Shown here: positions 44,341-56,053 of the stretch, one piece after another
How positions within the stretch are numbered: the first letter of the stretch is position 1
How the letters are laid out: the number at the start of each line of letters is the position of its first letter
Assembly: GCA_032622095.1 (NCBI GenBank)
Contig: CP136069.1
Span: 157,035,043-157,099,042, forward strand
Origin: Siphonodentalium dalli
Lineage: Eukaryota > Mollusca > Scaphopoda > Gadilida > Siphonodentaliidae
Length of the DNA stretch: 64,000 nucleotides
Direction: 5' to 3'
Translations under genes and position numbers: made by a program
The notes under the pieces: model-generated
The model's input: only the letters and a program-made list of their open reading frames with translations
Told to the model about the DNA's origin: nothing
Databases searched by the model: none

Positions 44341-45437
44341 AAAGTTTTACCCTAAAAATGTGGCATTTTATCTAGCAGAATCATACTTAATGTATATGCT
44401 GAATTTTAAATCACATATTTCATGGTAAGATTAATTTTTACATTTAATAAATTATATAATCACGAAATTTATGCTCTTTAAATTTGGAAAACCCCTTAAA
44501 AGAGGGGTTAAAGTGAAATTTCAGCATGGCTCCAAATCTAGTATCAATTAGTGTGTGAATATGTACGTATGTGCAAAGTTTCATGATTTAGTCACATATT
44601 GAACAATTGCCTTGAAAATTGGACTTAATCTACTCCACTAATACCATTATCATAATTATATTGGGCACTGAAATTATGTCAACAGGTAAAATATTATCGT
44701 GAAAAAGACTGATTTCCAGATTGGTCAATAGCGTCACTGGAAACTACTTACCTGCAGCTATTCGCCTGTGCGAGCTTATATTCAAAGTCAAATAAGTTGA
44801 ATAACTCGGCCAATATGAGTCTGACCGAACTCTAAATAGCAGGTGCGCAGGGTCACATGATGATTGACCCCTGTAGGAAATTAGATTCAATTCAACTTGA
44901 ACAAGAAATTTCTGAGGAAACGTCCTGACAAAAAAAAAATCCCAAATCGGGAGAATTCTAAGTCGATAAATGGTCATAACTCAGTCAAAAATGTTTGGAC
45001 CAAACTCCAAATTACAGGTGCACAGGTTCCCATGATGATTGACCCCTGCAGTGAATTGGATTCAATTTGAACAAGAAAATTCTGAGAAAAAGTCCCGACA
45101 AAATTTATAGAAGTGTATATCAGTTCCAAACAGCCAACACCACCGGATAGAAGAAATTGATGCCAAAAATAAAAGAGTAAAAAATGCTATTTTTTTTCCT
45201 TGTTTGATTAATAAAGCTTAAAAATGAGGGGTTAAGAAAAGGGCCTCTTGGCCCTTTCGACAATCCCGGGGTTAGCCCTCCAAATCACTCTCCCATGGGT
45301 GGATTTAGTGTACAGTCGAGAGATTTAAGACTAATTGTGGGCATAAATTGTCTCTCTCGCTGTGTGAAAATAAAAACAAACTGGTGATATAACCTGAATA
45401 CAATCACTAACTGGGGCATATTATATGTGTGTGAACA
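44341..45437. repeat. Non-coding stretch with a 150-bp direct duplication
   Basis: 44805-44935 and 44965-45110 share CAAACTCCAAATTACAGGTG-type text, CATGATGATTGACCCCTG, GGATTCAATT, GAACAAGAAA and TTCTGAG. No gene. The remainder is plain AT-rich sequence. Confidence 0.6.
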
Positions 45438-45990
45438 GTGTTTTATTATAAGATCATGCCATGAATCTCTACTGTGGCTAACGCCCGTAGAGATCATATT
45501 CCACCAGTACATAACCTGGGAACTTTTTGATGTTTTGACAGGGAACCCTACAAAGTCGAAAAATAACACGGGGAATATATTTCTTAGTGGTTATCTGTTC
45601 CTTAATAATGTACTTCACTGTAGATGAATATCTCAACTCAAAATTGCATGTTTTTCTCTGACTTGTGTGAGCCGATATCGCTATAAACACCGAATTACAC
45701 AGGATAAATTCCATAATTGTAAGCGACCCAAAGCACAATCGCTCACAAATTCACTTACTAGTAAATCATGAAATTTCGAGTTGGAACCTTCACCTACAGT
45801 GAATTACATTATTAAGGAACAGTTAGCAACTAAGAAATATATTCCTCGTGTTATTCTTTCGACTTTATAAGGTTCCCTGTCAAAACTTCAAAAAGTTCAC
45901 AGATTTTGAACTGGTGGAATATGATCTCTATGGGCATTAGCGAGAGTAGATATTCATGGCATGACATATTTTATTATATGAACATTTGTC
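45438..45990. repeat. Foldback repeat, arms about 230 bp
   Basis: The left arm (45438-45670) with GATCATGCCATGAATCTCTA, CGTAGAGATCATATTCCACC and TTTTGACAGGGAACC is mirrored by the right arm (45735-45990), leaving only about 60 bp between. The arms look about 85 percent alike. Overlapping frames (45285-45738) are palindrome shadows. Confidence 0.85.
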
Positions 45991-46437
45991 AATTGAAATA
46001 CTCGTCATTGAGAGTTTAGTCATAAATGGGTTAAGCAGGTGCATGGCTTAAATTGACTACAAACAGAAGATAAAGGCATTAAATTTAATTTAAACTCTTC
46101 ATGAATTTCAATACATCATTCGTCTCACCGTTCACCAATTCGCTCTCTATTCATTCTATATACACATAAAACTGAGCCAATAACTCAATAATTACATATT
46201 TAACACACCATAAACACATGGCGGGTTTGGCGCTACATATAAAACATATGGGAATTGCAAACACAAAAATAAAATCATACATACAATAAAGATTTTCAAT
46301 TACCAATATTGTTATCTTGCTAAAAAATAAGTATATTTCATCACATACATGTATATGGTATTTACTTGACATTTTCATTCCAAAGTGAACTCATGAATTA
46401 TTAGATTCAAATAGATGTTCATTTATAGTATCCTCAA

Positions 46438-46980
46438 ATTGTTCAATAGATATCCACCCCTGATCAAGTGGTCCTGCTAATTTGTTATGATGATGGGTGT
46501 CCTGCTGAATTTCTAAGATGCTGGTAGGGCAAACTGATGCCATTACGTTATGGTACCATTATTTTTTTCTTAAGTTGCAATATATTTTCGGGTGTTTGGC
46601 TAATCCGAGTGATTTGAGAAAAAGCCCGCATCTGTATGAAACATTCATATATATTATTTGAAATTTTTTATAATGGCTGCGCTGGTGTTTGCAAAATGAC
46701 ATGAACAGCCATCTTGATTATAGTTGATTTTCAACAACTAATACAACCAGTATTAAAATATTTTGCAAAATATGTTTTTCAATGTTTGATACACAAAATG
46801 GCTTTTTCTGGATATGTTCAGATTATCCTATCACTGCGAAAATGACAACTTTAGAAAAAATAACGATACTTTTTCTTAACATCATCAGTTTGCCCTAATA
46901 GCATCATAGCAATTTAGCAGGAGCCACCAGCATCACAGCAGGACCACTTGACCAGGGTTGATATCTGTTGGATACCTTAA
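46438..46980. repeat. Foldback repeat with 130-bp arms
   Basis: The left arm (46438-46565) carries GATCAAGTGGTCCTGCTAAT and GGTAGGGCAAACTGATG; the right arm (46845-46980) carries CATCAGTTTGCCCTAATAG and CAGCAGGACCACTTGACCAG. The core of about 280 bp is unrelated. A loose fragment (AAGTGGTCCAGCTAATTTG) recurs at 55076. Confidence 0.8.
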
Positions 46981-48240
46981 CCTCAACACAGAAATTTTCA
47001 GTTAGTCTGAATCACCAACAAAGTGAGCTTATTGTAATTTTCTGTCGAACAAATAGTTAACAATATAGCTAACTCACTAATTCTATTGTTTATGGTAAAT
47101 TTCGAATGTAGACAATTGTCAATTAAAGCTGCACATAGTGTTTTTATCTGGAAAACAAGAATGCTATATATCAACAACTTCAGTTGTTTTTAATAAGGAT
47201 AACTTCAAATTTCTTCCGAAAACAAATATTATTTGATTTTTTTTTATCACCAATTGTGTTACCTAAAACAATGTGTGTCCCAGTTGTGCTCATTATGGTT
47301 ACATCGCCTCCTTGTTAAGTTGACTGGTGATATTAAAAATGTCTGAACACCGTGTGTGCTTTATATACACTTTGCATATACATGTCAAAGGAAAGAAAAC
47401 AGGCCATGGCATGGTAGGGTGTCACTCTTGGGTCATGTATGGTGAGCATGGATGTGATTTTGTAGATATTGTTTTTTTTTGTAATTCTTTCTCAATAATA
47501 AAATTTAAAAATAATGCAAAATGTTCACAATTTGTTATATGTTAGATGAAAATAAATGTTATTTGTAGGCAAAAAAGCTCTTTTTACCTCGGACATTAAA
47601 TAAAAATTATATCTTATCTTGTTATCAATGATCTTTGATTTAGATTATAATTACCTTTATATATTCTTCTGAGTGAAATTATAAGTGACATAAAAGAAGA
47701 CCTTTCTTTAAAAAGTAGCGTACAGAAATGGCATGTCTTTGGTAAAGTATTCATTTTCGGCTTTATTTTAATTTTTTATATCATATATTAAAGAGCAATT
47801 CTGAAGGATTATAAATTCAATATTAACATAAAGATTCAACCATCAATAATATGGTAAAGAGTCACCCATTCAACAATTACATGTGGATCCAGACCAGCAT
47901 TGAGACTTTCAATTTATGTACAGAATATAATCTTATTTTACATATAAATAGTAAAGGAATCTGACCACCCAACATTCAACCAATAACGAACACACAAACT
48001 CACATAAATACATTTCAACATTTAATATGCACTATAGTATGGCTGATCTAGTCAGCTCTGGTACTGAAAGAGCTATCCCCGAATAAAATTAGTGATACAT
48101 TAGTTCCTTCCAGATGAAAGTGAAACTCGCTCAAAGAATTTGAACCCTTTCTATACTAAATGGATTCTCCCATCCAGATATAGAAGTATACATTGGAATG
48201 GTCTATTAATCAACTGGAGACGTGTTCAGGAAAATAAGCA
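46981..48240. other. AT-rich stretch without recognisable features
   Basis: No gene, TIR or array seen. The plus frame at 47327-47545 has no supporting signal. Confidence 0.4.
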
Positions 48241-48245
48241 CATAT

Positions 48246-48309
48246 TCTGTTGAGTATAAAAGGAGATGGTCCCATAAATGGCCGGATTTAGTGTACAGTA
48301 CCCCTTTAA
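48246..48309. mobile_element. MITE family G, right-end fragment
   Basis: AGTATAAAAGGAGATGGTCC, CATAAATGGCCGGATTTAG, then TGTACAGTACCCCTTTAA match the right end of the copy at 48941-49264 closely. The left end was not found. Confidence 0.65.
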
Positions 48310-48940
48310 TGCCTGCATCACCTATGTATCTCCCACTAAATAAAACCAACAGGCAATGACAAACAAAGATGATTTTATTTACCAGCTATTAACGCTTCAC
48401 AGACTAATGCACCATAATTTATGATTGGAAACACTACCAAACCGGTATGGGGACATGCTTCAATGTCATACATGGTATGCTTGAGGCTCACGTTGCATTC
48501 AAAATAGCACATGTGTTAATGGATAGAATGTTAACCATTTCTACTAAAACTTGATGAGTATTTCGCTTATGAATTGTTCAAGTTCAACAAACGGCCATAT
48601 TATCTGAACATTTCCCTTCCAATGGATAGGAATCCTTCTGCACTGTATAATCTGCCATCTGATTGTTTTTCCTGAAATCCCTCCAGATTAATGAAAGACT
48701 GTTTCAATGTATACTTTTATAAAGGAATGGGAGAATCCATTTAGTAAAGAAAGGGATAAAGAATTTTCTGGGAAGTGCAAACTGCGAAGTAGAGTTCTTT
48801 CCCCTTAACCACTGCCTCAATATGCTGGTGTCTATTTTGGGAAATAGGAAAAAACATAATAATTGCTGTTGTCACACGTGTTGTTACTAATATTTTCTTG
48901 TCTAACATCTGACAAATCTAGTTGATTCAAGTTTACTTAA

Positions 48941-49264
48941 AGGGGTACTATACATCTGGTCATTTAAGACTGAGTCATAAATTCATTTTCATTATAATTA
49001 CCATGTTGTTTGCATCGTTCATATAACACATGAGTGTATTTTGCACTAATCCATGGCTCAAATTCCCTCATTTGTTGCATATATTCTGTTGAGTCATAAA
49101 TTCATTTTCATTATAATAACCATTTTGTTTGCATCATTCATAGAGCACACATGTGTATTTTGCACAAATCCATGGCTCAAATTCACTCATTTGTTGCATA
49201 TATTCTGTTGAGTATAAAAGGAGATGGTCCCATAAATGACCAGATTTAGTGTACAGTACCCCTT
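48941..49264. mobile_element. MITE family G, copy 2, with internal duplication
   Basis: TTAA flanks it at 48937-48940 and 49265-49268. Ends are AGGGGTACTATACA and TGTACAGTACCCCTT. A block of about 120 bp starting GAGTCATAAATTCATTTTCA and ending TTGCATATATTCTGTT is duplicated in tandem (48971-49090, 49091-49208). Confidence 0.85.
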
Positions 49265-49841
49265 TTAACAAAAGTACAGCAAAGAGAGAACATTTCCTAT
49301 AAGTTGAAGTGGTAGATAGGATCAAGTGGAAGGGATACCAAGCTCATTTCAGAAACATGTTTTATTCGCTTCTGGTTAATCAGCGAAGGAGTTCAAAGTG
49401 TTGGACGGACTATTTTGCGTTGATATATCTGACATTTTCTAGCTAGTTTCTTTAGATGATTTAGATCTGGTAAATTCTCATTTGGAATATGGATATTTTA
49501 GTTTCTCAGAATAGTGCAGAATGAGTTATAACCAACAAAAGTCTTGAATCAAAAATATAACAACTCCTCACATTCTGCATGTAATGACAGTGGTCAGACC
49601 AGCATAGCAAGGGGAATGAACTCTGCCTAGCAGCATGGCGGTCTGCATGCCTGCGCATGGTCATATATGGGAGTCTAATAAGCTGAGGCTTGGAATAAAT
49701 ATCAAGCTATATATATTTTAAAGAATATTTACAATACAATATATATGATCATGAAGCTCCAGAATTCTTGTCAAAACAACAAAAGTTTTCTGCATAAATT
49801 TATATTCATAATTTATTAAATTATTGAATATAGTTCATAGG
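49265..49841. other. Non-coding stretch
   Basis: Nothing beyond AT-rich sequence was recognised. The short minus frame at 49134-49325 belongs to the neighbouring MITE. Confidence 0.35.
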
Positions 49842-49995
49842 CCAATGTATTCTCTTATACATGAGATGCTCCCTATGGGAGACTCACATATATAAGAGAA
49901 TGTATTGGCACAGGGTTTTTTCGCAAAATTTCAGGAAGCTCCAGTCATGGAAGGGTTAATGTTGCACCAGCACAGCTCCCCTATGAAAGGGTTAA
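49842..49995. mobile_element. Hairpin element, family P2 (hairpin plus right end)
   Basis: A hairpin at 49842-49908 (arms CCAATGTATTCTCTTATA and TATAAGAGAATGTATTGG), then TTTCAGGAAGCTCCAGTCAT and the end TATGAAAGGGTTAA (49982-49995). A second AAGGGTTAA occurs at about 49951. The hairpin core is that of family H, but the end is different. Confidence 0.7.
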
Positions 49996-50778
49996 AATCG
50001 TAGAAATCAGTAGACGAATATGATTGGTCCAAATTTGGGCCAAAATGGACAATTGGGTGAAATGTTATCAATTTCGCAAAATTGACAGACATAATCGATG
50101 AGAAGACACCGTTTAATGACATAGCATCTTAGCCCTATTCACGGGTAATGGACTATTGGCTAATGTTCACAATTTTATCCACAGGAGCATAAAATTTTTC
50201 ACAAAAATCATGTTGTTGTTGTGACTACTAAATCTGGAATGATAGTGGTATAACTTTGAGCAGGGCAGGGATGAAGCACTATATGTATATATTAAATGTT
50301 CTCCTATGATTTCAACTATATAAGAATCATTTGCATTAAAGCCATTAAAAACAAGTCCGATCTGAGACATGGCCTCCACCTGTGAAATTCTGCCATGAGA
50401 AAATATTCCTGGGTATTATGAACACACAATTTTCGATTAATGTTCATGAGATCACATGTGAACTTTCTGTAAAGTAGTGCTGTGCTCAGACAGCCGTGTG
50501 AGCCTGTGTTGCATCCTAATAAAGGCACAAAATATTTTTGTTTCGAGCGCCTGTCATTTTTAAAATGGTACCTGTCCAATATTCAAACTCATCCTGTGGA
50601 CAAAAGAATTGCTATTAAAGGAGTTATTCTCAGCTGCAAAAACGAATAAAAACTGCTAAATAAAAAGGGAAAAATAAATAAAAAATTTAATTCAAAACCC
50701 GAATTTATTCTGACAAGAAACTCCAAATATAATTTGTGAGAGTTCACATGACATTTGAGAGTAACACAGTTTATCAGA

Positions 50779-50846
50779 CAGCAATATTCTCTTTTATATG
50801 CGAGGCTCCCTATGTGAGACTCGCATATATAAGAGAATGCATTGGC
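50779..50846. repeat. Family H/P2 hairpin core
   Basis: Arms with TATTCTCTTTTATATGCGAG and CTCGCATATATAAGAGAATG around CCCTATGTG. Followed by CACAGGGTTTTCGC and TTTCAGGAAGCTCCAGTCA, as at 49842. No terminal repeats found. Confidence 0.7.
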
Positions 50847-51315
50847 ACAGGGTTTTCGCAAAATTTCAGGAAGCTCCAGTCAAAGAACGATCAATGGACT
50901 TTTTTAAATGGATTATTCATGTGAAATTCAAATAATTCCAACAACAGCAATAAATATTCATAGATAAATATCTGAGATGAGAATGAACAGAAAGACATTT
51001 CTCAATAAAGAGGAAAATTGCACAACTGCTCTCCTTCCAAATTAGAAATGCATAAACATGCTATATCACTCTTCTTATTGTCCGCATGCAACTTTTCTCA
51101 CCATATTCTAACAAACAACTGTTATCACAACATCACATTTTACATTCGGTACTCATATTCAATGACTAATAAATTCATACAGCGTATTTAGTATAATATC
51201 CAATTCATAAATGAGCCTTTGTGTGGTGACTATTTTATACATGTAACTAGCGACACCTGAAAACACAACGTACACCTGGATACATGTAGCAGACATGATA
51301 TTTCTAACACTGTCA
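50847..51315. other. Non-coding stretch
   Basis: No feature recognised; AT-rich sequence between two MITE-type repeats. Confidence 0.35.
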
Positions 51316-51755
51316 AACCAGGATATAGTGTGTCTGACATTTGCAGAATGATGTCCGCAGAGGATGAATTTAGTGACGCTATCCCGTAAAGCAGGCTAGC
51401 ATCACCAAGTTCACCCTGTGGTAACCTCTTTCTGCTTAGGTGTCAACTGCTATGGGAGACATAGGATCAGATTAAAGTTCCCCAGTTGAAGTTGGTGATT
51501 CTCACCCATTAGTCACCTCGATTACTCAATTTATCTTCTGTAAATTAGGGGATATTGAAATTGAATAGAAGGGAAAACTAAAAACAATATTAGTTTGAGA
51601 CTATAGATCTATACTTCCCAAAAGTTGAGGCCTTAGCAGAATGAGGTCCTCAAAGGGTGGATTTGGTGATGCTAGCCCACAATGTAGGATATCACCACTA
51701 AATTAACCCTCTGGGGACCTCATTCTGCAAATGTCAGACACAATATATCCAGGCT
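51316..51755. mobile_element. MITE family E, copy 1
   Basis: The left end GGATATAGTGTGTCTGACAT and GCAGAATGATGTCCGCAG is mirrored at the right by CTGGGGACCTCATTCTGCAA, ATGTCAGACACAATATATCC. Internal short hairpins pair GGATGAATTTAGTGA with TCACCAAGTTCACCC. The copy is longer than others because of about 200 bp of unrelated middle sequence. Confidence 0.7.
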
Positions 51756-51988
51756 TGTACACTGTATACAGACACAGACCACGTCTTCTGAAGATCATCT
51801 TCAATATACCGGTTACTGGCGCTTGAGGGGTCAGGTTACTACGTTTTCAGATTTGAGCAGCTTTCGACCAGGAACCAGTCTAACAGGAGACATTGATAGC
51901 GCGCAAATAAACAGACACAAGAGTCACAAAAACAATGACAGACAACAGTTAGATAGCAATTTTCATCCACTAAGCAGTTATATCAACT

Positions 51989-52224
51989 TTAACCCTTTGA
52001 GTGCCAGGTCGATTTTTGTATCAACCCATATACCCTGTGCCAATGCATTCTCTTATATATGCGAGTCGACCATAGGTCGCCTCGCATATATAAGAGAATG
52101 CATTGGCCTAACAATTTTTTTTACAATTTTTTACAATTTTAATAATTTATTCTTATATTCTTTAACAGACTTATTTTGTAGGTTTAGGGCCGATGAGATC
52201 GGCCCCTGGCACTCAAAGGGTTAA
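51989..52224 (+). mobile_element. Hairpin MITE family H, copy 2
   Basis: TTAACCCTTTGAGTGCCAGG at the left and its reverse complement at the right. A near-perfect 67-nt hairpin at 52040-52106 (arms begin CCAATGCATTCTCTTATATA) lies near the left end. The shared TTAA and the CCC...GGG tips fit piggyBac-type MITEs. Confidence 0.93.
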
Positions 52225-52405
52225 GATGAAAGTCATTCATTAAAATGTACTTTTAGAGTTGTTGTATTTCGCGCGATAGACTGGTACTATTATTTGTTCA
52301 CCGAAAAGTTGAAAATGTAGTAACCTGGCCCTTTCTGAGTTACTGGCTGAGTGTTTGTACAAGGCAATTATCACAGTTAAACTCTTAGTAACTCTTCTTG
52401 ATGGA

Positions 52406-52564
52406 TCATTTTGGGTATACCCGTTTTTGACTGAGCCTTCCGAGTCCACCTGTTGTACCTTTCAGGGGTTGCTGTTGCTGAAGCTGTGTCGGGTCAAACA
52501 TCGATGGCATTGATGGTATCCCGTCTTGCATTGGAGCGGCAGGTTCAGACTTCTGGTCTGCAGT
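52406..52564 (-). CDS. Likely terminal coding exon of an unidentified host gene
   Basis: On the minus strand a strong acceptor (TTTATCTCTCTATTCACAG) is followed by 52 codons in phase 0: TADQKSEPAAPMQDGIPSM, PSMFDPTQLQQQQPLKGTTG and GLGRLSQKRVYPK, then TGA at 52406-52408. Base composition and codon choice differ sharply from the AT-rich surroundings, and the stretch is not part of any repeat seen here. The tail is Pro/Met/Gln-rich and ends in a basic segment, which suggests a flexible C-terminus. I do not recognise the family. Earlier exons should lie at higher coordinates, perhaps beyond the window. A GGTACAAC near 52459 could serve as an alternative donor. Confidence 0.5.
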   Translation of the reverse strand, partial: TADQKSEPAAPMQDGIPSMPSMFDPTQLQQQQPLKGTTGGLGRLSQKRVYPK

Positions 52565-52599
52565 CTGTGAATAGAGAGATAAAGCTTATGATATTTAAG

Positions 52600-52810
52600 A
52601 AATGATCGTAGTGGGTGTGTGTGTTATTGGGGGATACAGCGTTGTGGTCGTTGGGGCACATTCTGTAAATGACGAGAAGATGTATTATGACAATAGTTAT
52701 GGACAAACAATTGGGTATGACTGGTGTATCGATACTTAAGAAATGAATGTATAGTGGGTGTGTGTTATTGGGGGGATACGGCACTGTGATCATTGGGGCA
52801 CATTGTGTAA
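52600..52810. repeat. Direct duplication of about 135 bp
   Basis: TAAGAAATGATCGTAGTGGG, GTTATTGGGGGATAC and TTGGGGCACATTCTGTAAA recur with small changes as TAAGAAATGAATGTATAGTG, GTTATTGGGGGGATAC and TTGGGGCACATTGTGTAAA. It probably lies in the intron ahead of the exon at 52406-52564. Confidence 0.75.
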
Positions 52811-53385
52811 ACCATGAAGCACTACATTCATTTCTTATATTTATATAGCTTTATTGATGATATATTCCCATAAAAAAGCTGAGCAAAATTTTCACATTTG
52901 TAGCTGCAAATATATTGAACCCCCTCCGTTTAAAGGATTGCTATCCTGATGAAACAACAAAACACTATCGGAAAGCCACCCCTATTGTGATCACAATGAA
53001 CCAAGTCCCATAACAATCGCGTAATAAATAAATAAATAATACCCCCACCGGTTGTCGGCTATCTCCGTCGCAAATCCTCATATGACGTCAAATGAGTAAA
53101 CTAATTAAAAACACGGAATCGGAGTCGGAGTTAATTGTGTCTACCTATATGACGTCATATGAGTGGCGATGGAAAATGCGGAATCGAGCGCGTGAGTGTA
53201 ATGGAATTACTGCGGGGCATGGCATGTCAATAACATTGTGTACACGTGGTGAATTTTCAATGCCCGGTGAGTTATCTTCACTTGTGATTTGTCATAAGTG
53301 CTGCTTGGAAAGTTATTGTTTTGACAAGAAATATAGAAGGCCGATTGAGCGGGGTAGATAACACTTTCGTGTCAAAAATAAAGCT

Positions 53386-53393
53386 TATAAAAA
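53386..53393 (+). promoter_or_regulatory. TATA-like box upstream of the THAP pseudogene
   Basis: TATAAAAA lies 73 bp before the ATG at 53459 and 112 bp before the more likely ATG at 53498. Confidence 0.4.
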
Positions 53394-53458
53394 CACGAGC
53401 CGACATGTGAACTCTATTCGGGTGCGTGTTCACGATGTTGTTTTAATTTTCCATATAT

Positions 53459-53977
53459 ATGCCCCGATTGTCCCGTATTTACAATTCATTCCTGACAATG
53501 CCAAATAAATGCAGTGTTTTCGGCTGTGGCCGGTATAGTGACTCTCAATTAGGTATAATTCTGGATTCATTTCCAAAGGACGTTCGTTTATGTGACATTT
53601 GGTGGGATTTCTGTGGGAAACCCGTTACTCAAAATCAGAAACTATTGAAGTAGTTGCCAACGAAATAGTCCTGAATTTGTTCCGTCCACTTCGAAAAAAT
53701 GTGTTTTGAGCACAACGCGAGTACACTTGGCCCGAACAGTGGCTACCGACGACAACTCAGAGGAAATGCAACCCCCACGTTAAACAAATGAACCACCGAC
53801 GAGAATGCCATCCCAAGAAAAACGTCAACTCCCGTAAAGAATATAAATTTGCCGGAGCTTCCAGGACGTGAGAATATCCAATCGAACCTATCGCTAAAAA
53901 GCCAATACATATACCAAATAAAGAGCGTTTCATTTGACGAGTCAGTCATGGTTACGAATACATACCATTGCAGTTAA
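53459..53977 (+). pseudogene. THAP-domain protein, point-mutated
   Basis: One frame holds all parts of a THAP zinc finger, a C2CH DNA-binding module found in host regulators and in P-element/Kolobok-type transposases. MPNKCSVFGC (53498 on) gives the first cysteine pair, LDSFPKDVRLCDIWWDFC the FP and Trp positions, ICSVHFEKMCFEHN the Cys-His pair and HF, and LRGNATPTLN the closing AVPTL-like motif. Three stops (53651, 53666, 53672) lie in the loop before ICSVHF and one more at 53789. The frame stays the same, so these look like point mutations and not an intron. The tail (KTSTPVKNINLPELPGRENI) continues to a TAA at 53975-53977. THAP domains usually start at the N-terminus, which supports the ATG at 53498. 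A fossil transposase or retired host gene are both possible. Confidence 0.72.
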
Positions 53978-54015
53978 AGTGGGGTGTATATTGATGAATA
54001 ATTTAGTAAAGTATT

Positions 54016-54290
54016 CACGATGACAACTCGAGTCCCCATTTTCCTTCACTATGACTCAATAAAGAGCGTTCCATGTTAAGAGTATTCCTTATATGGTGCG
54101 AATAAAAAGAGTTTAATAAACCGGAAATTGCTACGACTTTGACGGATATATAAAGCATGTATATCGCAAGTTCGTGTGCATGTATTTACGTGTATTGGTG
54201 TAAACAGTAAATAATCACGATGACAACTGTTCTAAGTCGAGTCCCAATTTTCCTTTACCATGACTAAATAAAGAGCGTTCACTGTAAAAT
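54016..54290. repeat. Direct repeat with CAATAAAGAGCGTTC
   Basis: Two blocks about 200 bp apart (54018-54075, 54218-54282) share CACGATGACAACT, CGAGTCCC, ATTTTCCTT and AATAAAGAGCGTTC. A third AATAAAGAGCGTTTC is at about 53920, inside the THAP frame. Confidence 0.7.
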
Positions 54291-54496
54291 AAATCACAGA
54301 TGAAGACTTTGATATATTAATAAGTATATTCTACCACGATGTATAAATAAATTATCGTATATTATTTCGGTTTTACGGTCAGTTATCTATATAAACATGT
54401 GCTCGTGTTTCTCTTTTTTTCGTTATCGGAATAGTCAAATTATATTATATATTCATTGCATATATGCGAAGACTTGCACAGTTAATACTAATAGAA

Positions 54497-54545
54497 ATTA
54501 TCAAATTCAAAATTCAAATTGTTTATTCACATAAACCACAATCGT
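54497..54545 (-). mobile_element. Possible 3' tail of a minus-strand CR1-like element
   Basis: On the minus strand the text is AATAAACAATTTGAATTTTG followed by AATTTGA, a short-repeat tail like those at 28211 and 43700. No coding part was identified upstream (54546-54900); the plus frame at 54544-54873 overlaps it. Confidence 0.35.
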
Positions 54546-55204
54546 GGTACAAATGGTGAAAAAGAATTACAAAAATAAATTAAAATCATATCGTAAACAT
54601 TCCAGTGTCCAGATCGTACGTAAAATGCGGCATGGCTTTATAATAACAACACATCGCGATACATATAATATTAACACGCTAAAGACGTTTAATTGTGAGA
54701 ACACGATGTATTTGCATTCGCAGTGTTCTCCCATTATGCGACAAACGTCAAAAGCCGCGATGGAATTCATGATCGCTTTGCGCGTGCAAACTTATGGTAT
54801 CGTTGAATATCTATGCGTTGTCAATGAGTTACCACGTGGTCGATCATGTGACTATGCTTCTGTTTACACGTGACAATCATGTGATGTGGCCGATGATCAC
54901 GTGACTCGTCTACAACACAAAATCTTCGGCTAACTTCGGAATTGTTTTTAATCGTTATAAAAATAACGATTAGCGGCCGAATATTAGATTACATGCGCAT
55001 AATGGACATTTTATGTATATATTATCGGTATATTGAAAGAAAATACTAAAAAAAATTCAGGATCATATTCCTTTAAGTGGTCCAGCTAATTTGATATGAT
55101 GCTGGTATGTTAAAAAGATATATTTAAGAGTGAAAGTGTCAATGACACTGTAGCTCTACTTGAGAGAGGGGATAATGTCATACATTACAATCAATGGAGT
55201 GATA

Positions 55205-55740
55205 AGGAATGCGGAAAGTCGAGATGTTTAATACTTGAACCATATGAAGCTTGGGATGAATCATATAATAAATGTTGGTTGCAGGGCATACCAAAGAATT
55301 TAGTCATGCAACGAGTAAAATCCAAGATGGCTGCTGGAGGCCATGTTTTTATCGAATTTGAGTGATTTTCGATAAAAAAAACATGGCCTCCGGCAGCCAT
55401 CTTGGATTAGCACTGATCTAAGGTCACCTGGATGATCCATATGGAGTTTATGATCAATCAGATGGAAAATTTTGGTTTTAGTCACACAAACATTTGGAAA
55501 ACAAATTTATACGTCTATCAAAAAGTGATCATGAACATGCCTGTAAATGTTCTCCAATAAATGTGGTTGCATGGTGTGCCGATTGATTCAGATATGAAAT
55601 TCTAAATGGCTGCTGATGCAATGTTTTTAAACGATATTCTGAAAAATTTGATAGCTCCCATCTTCATTGTAGGTCACCTCAAAGATTCTTATGAAGTTTT
55701 GTGAGGATTGGATGTCAAATTTGATTTTCATCATTCTTTC
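55205..55740. repeat. Interspersed repeat family R, copy 3
   Basis: GGCTGCTGGAGGCCATGTTT and AACATGGCCTCCGGCAGCCA form a local inverted pair at 55328-55402. Then AAGGTCACCTGGATGATCCA, and a second half with GATAGCTCCCATCTTCATTG. Shared with 11285-11640 and 18020-18220. Frames at 55191-55485 are shadows. Confidence 0.6.
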
Positions 55741-56053
55741 AGTCGAACATAGCCAATAATGATGAAAAATATGTCTTTGTAAGTCTGGAACCCTAAGTCA
55801 ATCTTTAATGTATACAGTGAGGGTGAAGTTAAAATCACCCTAAAACTTCTAACCAAAAATACTCGACATGATGTTCTAATATTTGATAACTGGTATCTGA
55901 AAACATACAGATTACGATGTCAAATTACAGAAGCCTGGTCCATCAAATCACCATTTTACATTCTAGTGCAAACTGCAATACATAATGACATGTATAACTT
56001 TTGATCATTCTTTTTATTGTTCTACTGCTGAAACTCTCACGCACAAAATCAAT

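Noticed and set aside
54544-54873. 109-codon plus frame
   Set aside because: Overlaps a likely reverse-strand retrotransposon tail and has no recognised domain or context.
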